Shown here one piece after another: positions 8,271 to 15,980 of a DNA stretch of 20,126 bases. Below the pieces are notes generated by a model. The model was not told the origin of the DNA. It was given only the letters and a program-made list of their open reading frames with translations, and ran no database searches. Both the position numbers and the translations under genes were made by a program. Source of the stretch: Bordetella parapertussis (GTDB taxonomy: Bacteria > Pseudomonadota > Gammaproteobacteria > Burkholderiales > SG8-41); assembly GCA_945870465.1 (NCBI GenBank), contig CAMBSS010000074.1, forward strand, positions 1-20,126, written 5' to 3'. Positions within the stretch are counted from its first letter, which is position 1; each line of letters starts with the position of its first letter.

Positions 8271-8986
8271 GCGGCGGCATGACTGATCCGCGCGTGATAG
8301 TGGCGCTTGATTTCGCGTCTGCCGCGCAGGCGTTAGCGTTCGCGGCGAAGGTGCAGCCCGCGTCATGCCGTCTCAAAGTCGGCAAAGAGTTGTTTACGGC
8401 AGCCGGTCCGGCGTTGATTGAAACATTACTGCAACGCGGTTTCGATATCTTTCTGGATTTGAAATTTCACGATATTCCGAACACCGTCGCCGGCGCATGC
8501 AAAGCGGCTTCACAACTAGGCGTGTGGATGATCAATGTGCATGCGCTGGGCGGCCGCGCCATGCTGGAAGCCGCGCGCGACGCGGTGTCCGGCGCAGGGC
8601 GCCGCCCAAAACTGATTGCGGTGACGTTGTTGACGAGCATGGCGGCGAAGGACATGCGTGAGGTGGGGATTGAAGGCGATCCGGCGGCCGCGGCGCTGCG
8701 CTTGGCGAAATTGACGCAGGCGAGCGGGCTCGACGGGGTCGTATGCTCGGCGCAGGAAGCGGCATTGCTCAAACGTGAATGCGGTGCCGGATTCTGCCTG
8801 GTGACGCCCGGCATCCGGCCGGCGTTCGGCGCCAAAGACGATCAGCAGCGCATCATGACGCCGGCCGCGGCAATGGCTGCGGGCGCCGATTACCTGGTGA
8901 TCGGCCGACCGGTAACGCAGGCGCCCGATCCGGTCGCCGCACTGGCGGCCATCAATGCGGAAATCGCCGGCAGGCAGAACGCATGA
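8267..8986 (+). CDS. pyrF: Orotidine 5'-phosphate decarboxylase
   Basis: PyrF removes CO2 from OMP to give UMP, the last step of pyrimidine synthesis. From ATG 8267 the protein has 239 residues, close to E. coli PyrF (245). VIVALDFAS holds the first active-site Asp (about 15). KVGKELF has a phosphate-site lysine, and [11 protein letters not shown] gives the catalytic D64-x-K66-x-x-D69 set. TPGIRP and the C-terminal [11 protein letters not shown] bind the phosphate. An ATG at 8279 (MTDPRV) is an alternative start; 8267 is preferred because it overlaps the stop of the preceding mini-ORF. The frame is open far upstream inside lapB, but that part is not PyrF-like. The stop overlaps ugd by ATGA (8983-8986). 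Confidence 0.95.
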   Translation: MSGGMTDPRVIVALDFASAAQALAFAAKVQPASCRLKVGKELFTAAGPALIETLLQRGFDIFLDLKFHDIPNTVAGACKAASQLGVWMINVHALGGRAMLEAARDAVSGAGRRPKLIAVTLLTSMAAKDMREVGIEGDPAAAALRLAKLTQASGLDGVVCSAQEAALLKRECGAGFCLVTPGIRPAFGAKDDQQRIMTPAAAMAAGADYLVIGRPVTQAPDPVAALAAINAEIAGRQNA

Positions 8987-10305
8987 AAATAACCATCATA
9001 GGCACCGGCTACGTCGGGCTCGTATCGGGCGCATGCCTGGCGGAAGTGGGCAACGACGTGATGTGTCTCGACGTCGACGCCGGAAAAATCGCGCAGCTGA
9101 AACGCGGGGAAATTCCCATCTACGAACCGGGCCTCGAACCGCTGGTGAAGCGCAACGTCGAGGCCGGCCGCCTGCATTTCACCACGGATGTCGCGGCGAG
9201 CGTTGCGCATGGGCAAGTGCAGTTCATCGCGGTCGGCACGCCACCGGACGAAGATGGTTCGGCCGACCTGCAGTACGTGCTGGCAGCGGCGCGCGCTATA
9301 GGGCGCCATATGGACGACTACCGGCTGGTGGTCGGTAAATCGACCGTGCCGGTAGGTACCGCGGCGAAGGTGAAGGCGGTCATCGCAGAGGAACTGACGA
9401 AGCGCGGCAAGACGATAGATTTCAGCGTGGTGTCGAACCCGGAATTTCTGAAAGAAGGCGCCGCCGTCGACGATTTCATGCGGCCGGACCGCATCGTGAT
9501 CGGCGTTGCCGACGAGCGCGCGAAACAGATGATGCGGGCGATTTACGCGCCCATCCAGCGCAATCACGAGCGCATGATATTCATGGACATCCCGTCGGCT
9601 GAACTCACCAAGTACGCTGCCAACGCAATGTTGGCGACGCGCATTTCCTTCATGAACGAACTGGCCAATCTGGCCGAGCATCTCGGCGCCGATATCGAGC
9701 ACGTGCGCCAGGGCATAGGTTCGGATGCGCGTATCGGCTATCACTTTCTGTACGCGGGTTGCGGTTACGGCGGGGCGTGTTTTCCGAAGGACGTTTCGGC
9801 TCTGCAGCAGACCGCGCAGGACGCTGGCATGCAGCTCAAAATCATCGAGGCGGTCAATCAGGTCAATCAGGCGCAGAAATCGCGCCTTCTCACCAAGATC
9901 ACCGGCCGGTTTGGCGAAAATCTTGCCGGCAAACGCTTCGCCGTCTGGGGGCTCGCGTTCAAGCCCAATACCGACGACATGCGTGAGGCGCCGAGCAACA
10001 TTATCGTGCCCGGTATCATCGAACGCGGCGGCACGGTCGTCGCCTACGATCCGGTGGCGATGCCGCATGCGATAAAGTCGTTCGCCGCATTACCGCGCCT
10101 GGATTATGCGAAATCGCCGCAACTCGCGCTCGATGGCGCGGATTGCCTCGTTATAGTGACCGAGTGGAAAGAGTTCCGCAGCCCGGATTTCGAAGATATA
10201 AAGCGCCGCCTGCGCACGCCCGTTATCATAGACGGGCGCAATTTGTACGATCCTGCCATGGTGCGCGCTTACGGGCTGGAGTATTCAGGTATAGGCAGGG
10301 CGTGA
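8983..10305 (+). CDS. ugd: UDP-glucose 6-dehydrogenase
   Basis: This cytoplasmic enzyme oxidises UDP-glucose twice with NAD+ to give UDP-glucuronate, a precursor for capsule, exopolysaccharide or modified LPS sugars. The protein has 440 residues. It has an N-terminal NAD fold with [35 protein letters not shown] and NPEFLKEG. The catalytic segment [12 protein letters not shown] carries Cys266; most relatives have GPGFGGSCFPKD, a mild variation. A C-terminal UDP-binding fold contains [16 protein letters not shown]. It overlaps pyrF by ATGA. The next gene is a heptose kinase, so the product probably feeds surface polysaccharide made with the LPS core. The GDP-mannose dehydrogenase family is less likely given the motifs. 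Confidence 0.94.
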   Translation: MKITIIGTGYVGLVSGACLAEVGNDVMCLDVDAGKIAQLKRGEIPIYEPGLEPLVKRNVEAGRLHFTTDVAASVAHGQVQFIAVGTPPDEDGSADLQYVLAAARAIGRHMDDYRLVVGKSTVPVGTAAKVKAVIAEELTKRGKTIDFSVVSNPEFLKEGAAVDDFMRPDRIVIGVADERAKQMMRAIYAPIQRNHERMIFMDIPSAELTKYAANAMLATRISFMNELANLAEHLGADIEHVRQGIGSDARIGYHFLYAGCGYGGACFPKDVSALQQTAQDAGMQLKIIEAVNQVNQAQKSRLLTKITGRFGENLAGKRFAVWGLAFKPNTDDMREAPSNIIVPGIIERGGTVVAYDPVAMPHAIKSFAALPRLDYAKSPQLALDGADCLVIVTEWKEFRSPDFEDIKRRLRTPVIIDGRNLYDPAMVRAYGLEYSGIGRA

Positions 10306-10310
10306 TTTTT

Positions 10311-10434
10311 AAGGATGAGGGATGAAGGCGGAAGGATGAAAAAAGCAGGCCGGAAAAATGGCGACGGAAAACAGGATAGACAGCCGAGGGCGATGCCTTC
10401 TGCAAGTTCATCCTTCATCCTTCATCCTTCATCC
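10311..10434 (+). repeat. Heptanucleotide repeat element, copy A
   Basis: Imperfect GGATGAA units (10311-10318, 10319-10328, 10332-10340) are followed about 70 bases later by four exact tandem TTCATCC units (10407-10434). The two sides are inverted, so the element could fold back. It fills the gap after ugd and runs into the 5' end of rfaE1, where in-frame translation of the array gives [10 protein letters not shown] second copy lies at 11344-11432. Confidence 0.85.
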
Positions 10435-11358
10435 TTGCGCAAAGCGCGCGTGCTGGTGGTCGGCGATGTCATGCTCGACCGCTATTGGCATGGCGACGTG
10501 AGCCGCATCTCGCCGGAAGCGCCGGTGCCGGTAGTCAGGTTCACGCACAGCGAGGAGCGCCTGGGCGGCGCCGCCAACGTTGCGCGCAATGCCGCGGCGC
10601 TGGGCGCGCGCGTAACTTTGCTGTCGGTAGTAGGACAGGACGAGCCGGGGCGCAAGCTCGCAGCACTGCTGCGCGAGGAAAAGATAACCGCGCGCCTGCA
10701 CCACGATCGCACCATAGACACCACGGTCAAGTTGCGCGTGATCGGGCCTCAGCGGCACCAATTGCTGCGGGTCGATTTCGAAACCGAGCCCAGCCGTGAG
10801 ATCCTGCGCTCCAAGCTGGCCGATTACGCGCGGTTGGTCACCAGCTGCGATGCGGTGATTTTGTCGGATTACGGCAAGGGCGGATTGACGCACATCGCGC
10901 GCATGATCAGCCTCGCACGCCGGCACGGCAAGCCGGTGCTGATCGATCCCAAAGGCAATGATTTCACGCGTTATCAGGGGGCTTCACTGATCACGCCGAA
11001 TCTCAATGAATTCCGCGCAGTTGCGGGAGCATGGAAAAACGAGCGCGAATTGACCGACCGTGCCCAGAAGTTGCAGCGCAGGCTCAAAATTGACGCATTG
11101 CTGGTGACGCGCGGAGGCGACGGCATGACGTTGTTCGAGCGCGCGCGCCGCTGGCATGTGCCGGCGCAGGCGCGCGAAGTTTCCGACGTTAGCGGCGCCG
11201 GCGATACCGTGATCGCGACGATGGCGGTGATGCTCGCCAGCGGCCACGCAATGGACGAGGCAGTGCGCATCGCCAACCGCGCGGCGGGTATAGTCGTCGG
11301 CAAGTTCGGCACCGCGGTGGCGTATCCCGAAGAACTCTTCGGGAAGGATGAAGGATGA
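10336..11358 (+). CDS. rfaE1: D-glycero-beta-D-manno-heptose-7-phosphate kinase (RfaE domain I)
   Basis: This PfkB-family kinase phosphorylates heptose 7-phosphate at C1 on the way to ADP-heptose for the LPS inner core. KARVLVVGDVMLDRYWHGDVSRISPEAPVPVV opens the conserved domain. LGGAANVARN follows, then SDYGKGG, IDPKGNDF, TPNLNEF, and DVSGAGDTVIA with the catalytic base and anion hole. The nucleotidyltransferase half found in E. coli HldE is absent, so a separate RfaE2 is expected elsewhere. The start is uncertain: ATG 10336 has the best-placed AAGG (10325-10328), ATG 10393 would give a more usual 321 residues, and ATG 10315 has no spaced ribosome site. All precede an in-frame (TTCATCC)4 tract. 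The stop also lies in a repeat unit. Downstream is hldD, the epimerase of the same pathway. Confidence 0.88.
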   Translation: MKKAGRKNGDGKQDRQPRAMPSASSSFILHPSSLRKARVLVVGDVMLDRYWHGDVSRISPEAPVPVVRFTHSEERLGGAANVARNAAALGARVTLLSVVGQDEPGRKLAALLREEKITARLHHDRTIDTTVKLRVIGPQRHQLLRVDFETEPSREILRSKLADYARLVTSCDAVILSDYGKGGLTHIARMISLARRHGKPVLIDPKGNDFTRYQGASLITPNLNEFRAVAGAWKNERELTDRAQKLQRRLKIDALLVTRGGDGMTLFERARRWHVPAQAREVSDVSGAGDTVIATMAVMLASGHAMDEAVRIANRAAGIVVGKFGTAVAYPEELFGKDEG

Positions 11359-11432
11359 ATGAATTACGGTGCAGGAGAAAGTTGCGATTAAAGGTCTTGG
11401 ACTTTTCATCCTTCATCCTTCATCCTTCATCC
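11344..11432 (+). repeat. Heptanucleotide repeat element, copy B
   Basis: Two exact GGATGAA units (11346-11359, preceded by AA) are inverted relative to four exact tandem TTCATCC units (11405-11432); the spacer is 45 bases. A 16-base perfect inverted repeat results (11344-11359 against the array). The left arm contains the rfaE1 stop codon, and the array ends 23 bases before the hldD start. Structure and unit match copy A at 10311-10434. Confidence 0.88.
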
Positions 11433-11455
11433 TTTCGTATACAGGAAGACAAGAC

Positions 11456-12451
11456 ATGTATGTAGTAGTAACCGGGGCTGCCGGCTTCATCGGCTCGAAC
11501 ATCGTCAAGGCGCTGAGCGAGCGCGGCGAACATGAAGTGCTCGCGGTCGACGATCTGAAGGAGAGCGACAAGTTCGTCAACCTGGTCGATTGCGATATCG
11601 CCGATTATCTCGACAAGGCGGACTTCCTGCGCGAACTCGGCGATGGCGCGTTCGACGGCGCGATTGCCGCCATCATGCACCAGGGCGCGTGCTCGGACAC
11701 CACAGAGACCGACGGCCGTTACATGATGCAGAACAACTACCGCTATTCGCGTGAATTATTCGAATACTGCATCGAAGAGGAGATTGCCTATATTTACGCG
11801 TCATCGGCGGCGGTCTATGGCGCTGGCGCCGAGTTTCGCGAAGAGCGCGCGTGCGAGGCGCCGCTCAACGTTTACGGTTATTCGAAGTTCCAGTTCGACC
11901 AGTACGTGCGCCGCAATTGGCAGGAACGCTCGGCACAGGTGGCCGGGATGCGTTATTTCAACGTGTATGGAGAGCGCGAGCAGCACAAGGGACGCATGGC
12001 TTCGGTGGCTTTTCACTTTTTTAACCAGTATCGCGCCAACGGCAAGGTGAAGCTGTTCGAGGGCAGCGGCGGTTACGGCAACGGCGAGCAGCGCCGTGAT
12101 TTCGTTTCGGTGGAGGACGCGGTCGCCGTCAACCTGTATTTCCTCGATCATCCGAAAAAATCCGGCATTTTCAACGTCGGCACCGGCGCCGCGCAGAGTT
12201 TCAACGACGTCGCGGTTGCCACGGTCAATGCGTGCCGCAAGCATGGCAACGAAGCGCCGCTTACCTTGGCCGACATGCAGCGGCAGGGCGTGATCGAATA
12301 CATCCCGTTCCCGCAGGAACTCACGGGTAAATACCAGAGTTATACGCAGGCCGATATCACATCGTTGCGGGCAGCAGGTTACGCAGCACCGCTGTTGACC
12401 GTCGAGGACGGCGTTGCGCGCTACATTGAAACCCTTTTTGCGCGTGCGTGA
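11456..12451 (+). CDS. hldD: ADP-L-glycero-D-manno-heptose-6-epimerase
   Basis: HldD (RfaD) inverts C6 of ADP-heptose, the last step before the sugar is added to the LPS inner core. It is a short-chain dehydrogenase/reductase type epimerase of 331 residues (E. coli 310). It has [12 protein letters not shown] at the N-terminus, YASSAAVYG, and the catalytic Y140-x-x-x-K144 (YGYSK) at the same Tyr number as E. coli Hld[19 protein letters not shown] and [10 protein letters not shown] are typical of the family. The start is ATG 11456, with AGGA at 11443-11446; reading further upstream in frame only translates the TTCATCC array ([10 protein letters not shown]). A weak extended -10 (TATACA, 11438-11443) is close to the ATG. 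The stop overlaps a GTG of the next frame (GTGA 12448-12451). Confidence 0.95.
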   Translation: MYVVVTGAAGFIGSNIVKALSERGEHEVLAVDDLKESDKFVNLVDCDIADYLDKADFLRELGDGAFDGAIAAIMHQGACSDTTETDGRYMMQNNYRYSRELFEYCIEEEIAYIYASSAAVYGAGAEFREERACEAPLNVYGYSKFQFDQYVRRNWQERSAQVAGMRYFNVYGEREQHKGRMASVAFHFFNQYRANGKVKLFEGSGGYGNGEQRRDFVSVEDAVAVNLYFLDHPKKSGIFNVGTGAAQSFNDVAVATVNACRKHGNEAPLTLADMQRQGVIEYIPFPQELTGKYQSYTQADITSLRAAGYAAPLLTVEDGVARYIETLFARA

Positions 12452-12456
12452 CCGCT

Positions 12457-13344
12457 ATGTATAAAACACTTGAAGATTTCATCGGCAACACCCCGCTGGT
12501 CAGGTTGCAAAGGCTGCCGGGCAGCACCGGCAACGTGGTGCTCGCCAAACTCGAAGGCAACAATCCCGCTGGTTCCGTGAAAGACCGGCCGGCGCTGTCG
12601 ATGATCAAGCGCGCGCAGGAGCGCGGCGACATCAAGCCGGGCGACAGCCTGATCGAGCCGACCAGCGGCAATACCGGCATTGCACTGGCGATGGCCGCTG
12701 CCATGATGGGATACCGCATGGTGCTGGTGATGCCGGAGCATTTGTCGATCGAGCGCCGGCAGACGATGGCGGCGTTCGGCGCGCAGATCGTGCTGACGCC
12801 GAAAACCGGCGGCATGGAAATGGCGCGCGACGTCGCCGAGAAAATGCGCGACGAAGGCAAGGGCGTGATACTCGACCAGTTCGCCAATCCGGACAATCCG
12901 CTCGCCCACTATGAAAGCACGGGCCCGGAAATCTGGCGCGACACCGCGGGCAAAGTCACGCATTTCGTTTCCAGCATGGGCACTACCGGCACCATCATGG
13001 GGGTGTCGCGCTTTCTCAAGGAAAAGAACCCCGCGATCCAGGTCGTCGGCTGCCAGCCGACCGACGGTTCGCAGATTCCGGGCATACGCAAATGGCCCGC
13101 TGCTTACCTGCCGAAAATCTGCGACTGGACCCGTATCGACCGCGTGATCGAGGTGGCGCAGGCCGATGCGGAGGACATGACGCGGCGTCTCGCGCGTGAG
13201 GAGGGCATATTCGCCGGCGTGTCATCTGGCGGCTCAATGTGGTCGGCTTTGCAGATTTCGGCTGAAGTCAGCAACGCGGTCATTGTTTGCATCATTTGCG
13301 ACCGCGGCGACCGCTATCTGTCGACGGGGATATTCCCTGCCTGA
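12457..13344 (+). CDS. cysM: Cysteine synthase B (O-acetylserine sulfhydrylase)
   Basis: This PLP enzyme makes cysteine from O-acetylserine and sulfide or thiosulfate. The protein has 295 residues from ATG 12457 (E. coli CysM 303). EDFIGNTPLVRL opens the fold. GSVKDRPA carries the PLP lysine (Lys42), TSGNTG binds the substrate carboxylate, SSMGTTGTIMG binds the cofactor phosphate, and GVSSGGS and ICDRGDRYLSTG close the fold. A GTG at 12448 overlapping the hldD stop would add three residues; the ATG gives the usual family start. NNPAGSVKDRPALSMI is closer to CysM than to CysK. It has no pathway link with the LPS genes but commonly lies near hldD in betaproteobacteria. Confidence 0.93.
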   Translation: MYKTLEDFIGNTPLVRLQRLPGSTGNVVLAKLEGNNPAGSVKDRPALSMIKRAQERGDIKPGDSLIEPTSGNTGIALAMAAAMMGYRMVLVMPEHLSIERRQTMAAFGAQIVLTPKTGGMEMARDVAEKMRDEGKGVILDQFANPDNPLAHYESTGPEIWRDTAGKVTHFVSSMGTTGTIMGVSRFLKEKNPAIQVVGCQPTDGSQIPGIRKWPAAYLPKICDWTRIDRVIEVAQADAEDMTRRLAREEGIFAGVSSGGSMWSALQISAEVSNAVIVCIICDRGDRYLSTGIFPA

Positions 13345-13354
13345 TTCGCGGGCG

Positions 13355-15334
13355 GTGCGCTTCGCGCAACTGGCCGGCTTCATCTGCGGCATCCTGTTCG
13401 CCGCTTGCGCTCTGGCGCAGCAAATCGGAATAACAATTGAACGCATAGACGGACCGTCGCTCGCGGCGAGCCGGATTACCGGCACGTTGCGCGCAGGCGT
13501 GACGACGGCGTTGGATTTGCGGGTCGGCGAGGTATCCATCGCAGGACATAGCTGGCGCAACGTGCGGCTCGCCTGTCCGGACCTCCGGCAGGAGCGCGAC
13601 CAGCTGGTATGCGCGCAGGGCACGCTGGAAACCCCCGCAAAAATTCCGCTGAGCTTCCGCTACTCGACGCTGACCAAAAACCTTGATCTGGCATTGAAGC
13701 CGGCCGCCGGCGAAGAATGGCGTCTGACGCTGGAGTCAGGCGGCGCGGCGCGTACGTTCACGCTGGCGATAAGCAATGGTGCGCTGACGCGGTTTAACGC
13801 GTGGTGGCCCGCAGGCTGGCCCAAGCCCAGCGCCGGCGTCGTCAGCGGCAAGCTGACGTTCAGCGGCGAGCGCGATGCGCGCGCCAGCGCCGAACTCACT
13901 TTCTTCAACTTCGGCTTCGGCGACGACAGCGGGCTGCACGCCGGCGAGAAAATTGCCGTGGCATTGTCGTTGCAGGCGCAGACGCAGGAGCACGGCGGGC
14001 AATGGCAGTGGCAGGGCAAGCTTGACTGGAAAAGCGGCGATGTATTCTGGCAACCGCTGTTCGTTGGCGGCGGTGGCCATGTGCTGAGCGCCGCCGGCAC
14101 ACTCGATGCGCAACGCCTGTCGATAGAGCGCGGCCAGTTCGCGCTGGCGGGTGTTGCCAATATGGATTTCAGCGCTGTGTTCGATCGCGGTGCCGGCAAG
14201 TTGACCGCAGCGAATATTAAAAGCAGCAATATCGACATTGCCACCCTTTACGGCAAGCTGCTGAAGCCGGCCATGCAGGGCACGGCGCTGGGCGACCTGC
14301 GTTGCGAAGGGCATGCCGATATTTCTCTCGATATCAAAGACGGCGCGATTGCTGCGGCCGATGTCGCGTTCAGGCGGGTTTCGGTGGAGGACAACGGTCG
14401 CCGCTTCGCGTTGTTTGGTTTGAGCGGCAGCCTGCCGTGGCATCACGATGAGTGGAAGGCCGCAAAACTGCAGGTGGCTGGCGGCGAAGCGTTGCGCGTG
14501 CCGTTCGGCGCCTTCGATTTTCCGCTTGAAACACGCGGCCTGCGCGTGCGCATACACGATGTGCAGGTGCCGGTGCTCGATGGCAAACTGGCAGTGAACG
14601 ATTTCGTCACCAGCGGCGAGCGCGATAGCTGGCGTTGGCGTTTCACCGGCGGGATCACGCCGATTTCGATGCAGCAGTTCACGACGGCGTTGGGCCTGCC
14701 GGTGATGCACGGCACTTTGTCCGCGGTGATCCCGGCCGTCAGCTATCAGCGGTCAACGCTCAAAGTCGATGGCGCGTTGTTGTTCAAGGTATTCGATGGC
14801 ACGGTGACGGCACGCAACCTGACGCTGGAAAATCCGCTGGGCAAGGTGCCGCAACTGAACGCCGATGTCGAAATGCGCAATCTCGACCTCGACTTGCTGA
14901 CGCGCACATTTTCGTTCGGCAACATCACGGGTCGCATCGATGCGGACGTCAAGGCGCTGGAACTGGTGAACTGGGAGGCGGTGCGATTCAATGCGCGCGT
15001 CGCCAGCAGCGCCGGCGAATATGCACGGCGCATCAGCCAGGCTGCGGTGCAGAACATTTCGGCGCTCGGCGGGGCGGGTGCGGCGGCTGCAATCCAGCGC
15101 AGTTTCCTGCGGTTTTTCGAGACATTCGGTTATTCGGCGCTGGGCTGGAGCTGCAGGCTTGAGTCGGGCGTATGCCAGATGGGCGGCATCGAAAACGTGC
15201 CGCAAGGTTATGTCATCGTGAAGGGCGGCGGCATACCGGCGATCACGGTGTTGGGCTACAATCGGAGCGTGGGCTGGCGCGAGTTGCTCGAGCGCCTGCA
15301 GCGCGTGACGGAAGGCAACGTCATCGTCAAATAG
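13355..15334 (+). CDS. YdbH-like AsmA-family protein (intermembrane phospholipid transport)
   Basis: This large beta-rich protein resembles the YdbH group of AsmA-like proteins (Pfam 'Dicarboxylate transport', a misleading name). E. coli YdbH works with TamB and YhdP in moving phospholipids to the outer membrane. The preferred start is GTG 13355, ten bases after cysM. It gives a hydrophobic N-terminus (RFAQLAGFICGILFAACALA) that is either a signal peptide or a membrane anchor. The rest is alternating beta-strand sequence. The conserved-looking C-terminus includes DGTVTARNLTLENPLG, FETFGYSALGWSC and KGGGIPAITVLGYNRSVGW. At 659 residues it is shorter than E. coli YdbH (879). The assignment rests strongly on the next two genes, which match the YnbE and YdbL partners. 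An open frame extends upstream into cysM but has no family likeness. Confidence 0.72.
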   Translation: MRFAQLAGFICGILFAACALAQQIGITIERIDGPSLAASRITGTLRAGVTTALDLRVGEVSIAGHSWRNVRLACPDLRQERDQLVCAQGTLETPAKIPLSFRYSTLTKNLDLALKPAAGEEWRLTLESGGAARTFTLAISNGALTRFNAWWPAGWPKPSAGVVSGKLTFSGERDARASAELTFFNFGFGDDSGLHAGEKIAVALSLQAQTQEHGGQWQWQGKLDWKSGDVFWQPLFVGGGGHVLSAAGTLDAQRLSIERGQFALAGVANMDFSAVFDRGAGKLTAANIKSSNIDIATLYGKLLKPAMQGTALGDLRCEGHADISLDIKDGAIAAADVAFRRVSVEDNGRRFALFGLSGSLPWHHDEWKAAKLQVAGGEALRVPFGAFDFPLETRGLRVRIHDVQVPVLDGKLAVNDFVTSGERDSWRWRFTGGITPISMQQFTTALGLPVMHGTLSAVIPAVSYQRSTLKVDGALLFKVFDGTVTARNLTLENPLGKVPQLNADVEMRNLDLDLLTRTFSFGNITGRIDADVKALELVNWEAVRFNARVASSAGEYARRISQAAVQNISALGGAGAAAAIQRSFLRFFETFGYSALGWSCRLESGVCQMGGIENVPQGYVIVKGGGIPAITVLGYNRSVGWRELLERLQRVTEGNVIVK

Positions 15335-15351
15335 ATGGGGAAACAAATTCT

Positions 15352-15543
15352 ATGCGAAGTCTGACCTTGATCGCTGGACTGGGTTGCGCACTGCTGCTGC
15401 TGCAGTCGTGCGTGACCATCAATATTTATTTCCCGGCGGCAGCTGCCGAAAAAGCCGCCGACAAAATCATCGATGAAGTGTGGCAGATCAAGAAGCCGGA
15501 ATCGGCGGCTCCGGTATCGCCCAATTCACCGCAAGCCAAATAA
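15352..15543 (+). CDS. YnbE-like small lipoprotein
   Basis: The protein is 63 residues with a short signal sequence ending in a lipobox, LLLLQSC, so Cys22 should be acylated. No Asp follows the cysteine, which fits outer-membrane sorting by the Lol system. The mature part begins VTINIYFPAAAAEKAADK and then turns into a charged helix and a Pro/Ser-rich tail. E. coli YnbE is a lipoprotein of similar size with a TIN segment that adds a strand to YdbH, forming the bridge between membranes. The similarity here is short, so the role comes mainly from position between the YdbH-like and YdbL-like genes. The ATG is 17 bases after the upstream stop, with only a weak G-rich ribosome site. Confidence 0.68.
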   Translation: MRSLTLIAGLGCALLLLQSCVTINIYFPAAAAEKAADKIIDEVWQIKKPESAAPVSPNSPQAK

Positions 15544-15554
15544 GGACCATCATT

Positions 15555-15980
15555 ATGGGAACTCTGAATATTGCGCGTGGTGGCTGCATGGCGTTTTTAC
15601 TATTGCTGGCCGTGAACGCCTGGTCGCAAGCCAATCTTGAAGTGAATACGCCGGCGATCTCGGCATTGCAGTCGAGCATGCAGAAACGCCACGGCGAACT
15701 GGCCGCCTTCTACGGGAACGGGGCAGTGGGCCTGACGCGCGACGGTTTTGTCGCCTTGCGCGACGCCAACGCGGTGTCGCTGGCGCAGCGCCAGCAGGTT
15801 AACGGGCTGGTGGCGGCTGAAAACCAGGACCGCACCGCCCTTTACCGGGAAATCGCGCGCGCCAACGGCAAGCCGGAGTGGGAAAACGAAATCCGCACGA
15901 CTTTCGCGCAACGCTGGATCGACAAGGCGCAGGGCGGCTGGTACTTCCAGAACAATGCCGGGGCGTGGACGCGCAAGTAG
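15555..15980 (+). CDS. YdbL-like DUF1318 periplasmic protein
   Basis: The protein is 141 residues from ATG 15555, with AAGGA (15542-15546) eight bases upstream. A hydrophobic stretch (GGCMAFLLLLAVNAWSQA, about residues 11-28) looks like a signal peptide with a cut after WSQA. The mature part has the DUF1318 pattern: MQKRHGELAAFYGNGAVGLTRDGFVALRD, a helical middle, and a C-terminal WYFQNNAGAWTRK resembling the closing motif of YdbL proteins. In E. coli YdbL is a periplasmic partner that helps YdbH and YnbE assemble correctly. It is longer than E. coli YdbL (108). The stop TAG overlaps the GTG start of the next gene (TAGTG), pointing to one transcript. Confidence 0.75.
   Translation: MGTLNIARGGCMAFLLLLAVNAWSQANLEVNTPAISALQSSMQKRHGELAAFYGNGAVGLTRDGFVALRDANAVSLAQRQQVNGLVAAENQDRTALYREIARANGKPEWENEIRTTFAQRWIDKAQGGWYFQNNAGAWTRK

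Noticed and set aside
8890..10068. 392-residue minus-strand frame opposite ugd
   Set aside because: Composition is that of an antisense shadow; ugd has all catalytic motifs on the plus strand.
10407..11432. TTCATCC arrays as a CRISPR
   Set aside because: Units are seven bases in direct tandem with no spacers, and there are no cas genes.
11369..11455. 29-residue N-terminal extension of HldD
   Set aside because: It is translation of the repeat array; ATG 11456 has a spaced AGGA and opens the usual Rossmann start.
13196..13354. Upstream extension of the YdbH-like frame into cysM
   Set aside because: It would overlap cysM by about 150 bases; GTG 13355 gives a sensible signal sequence.
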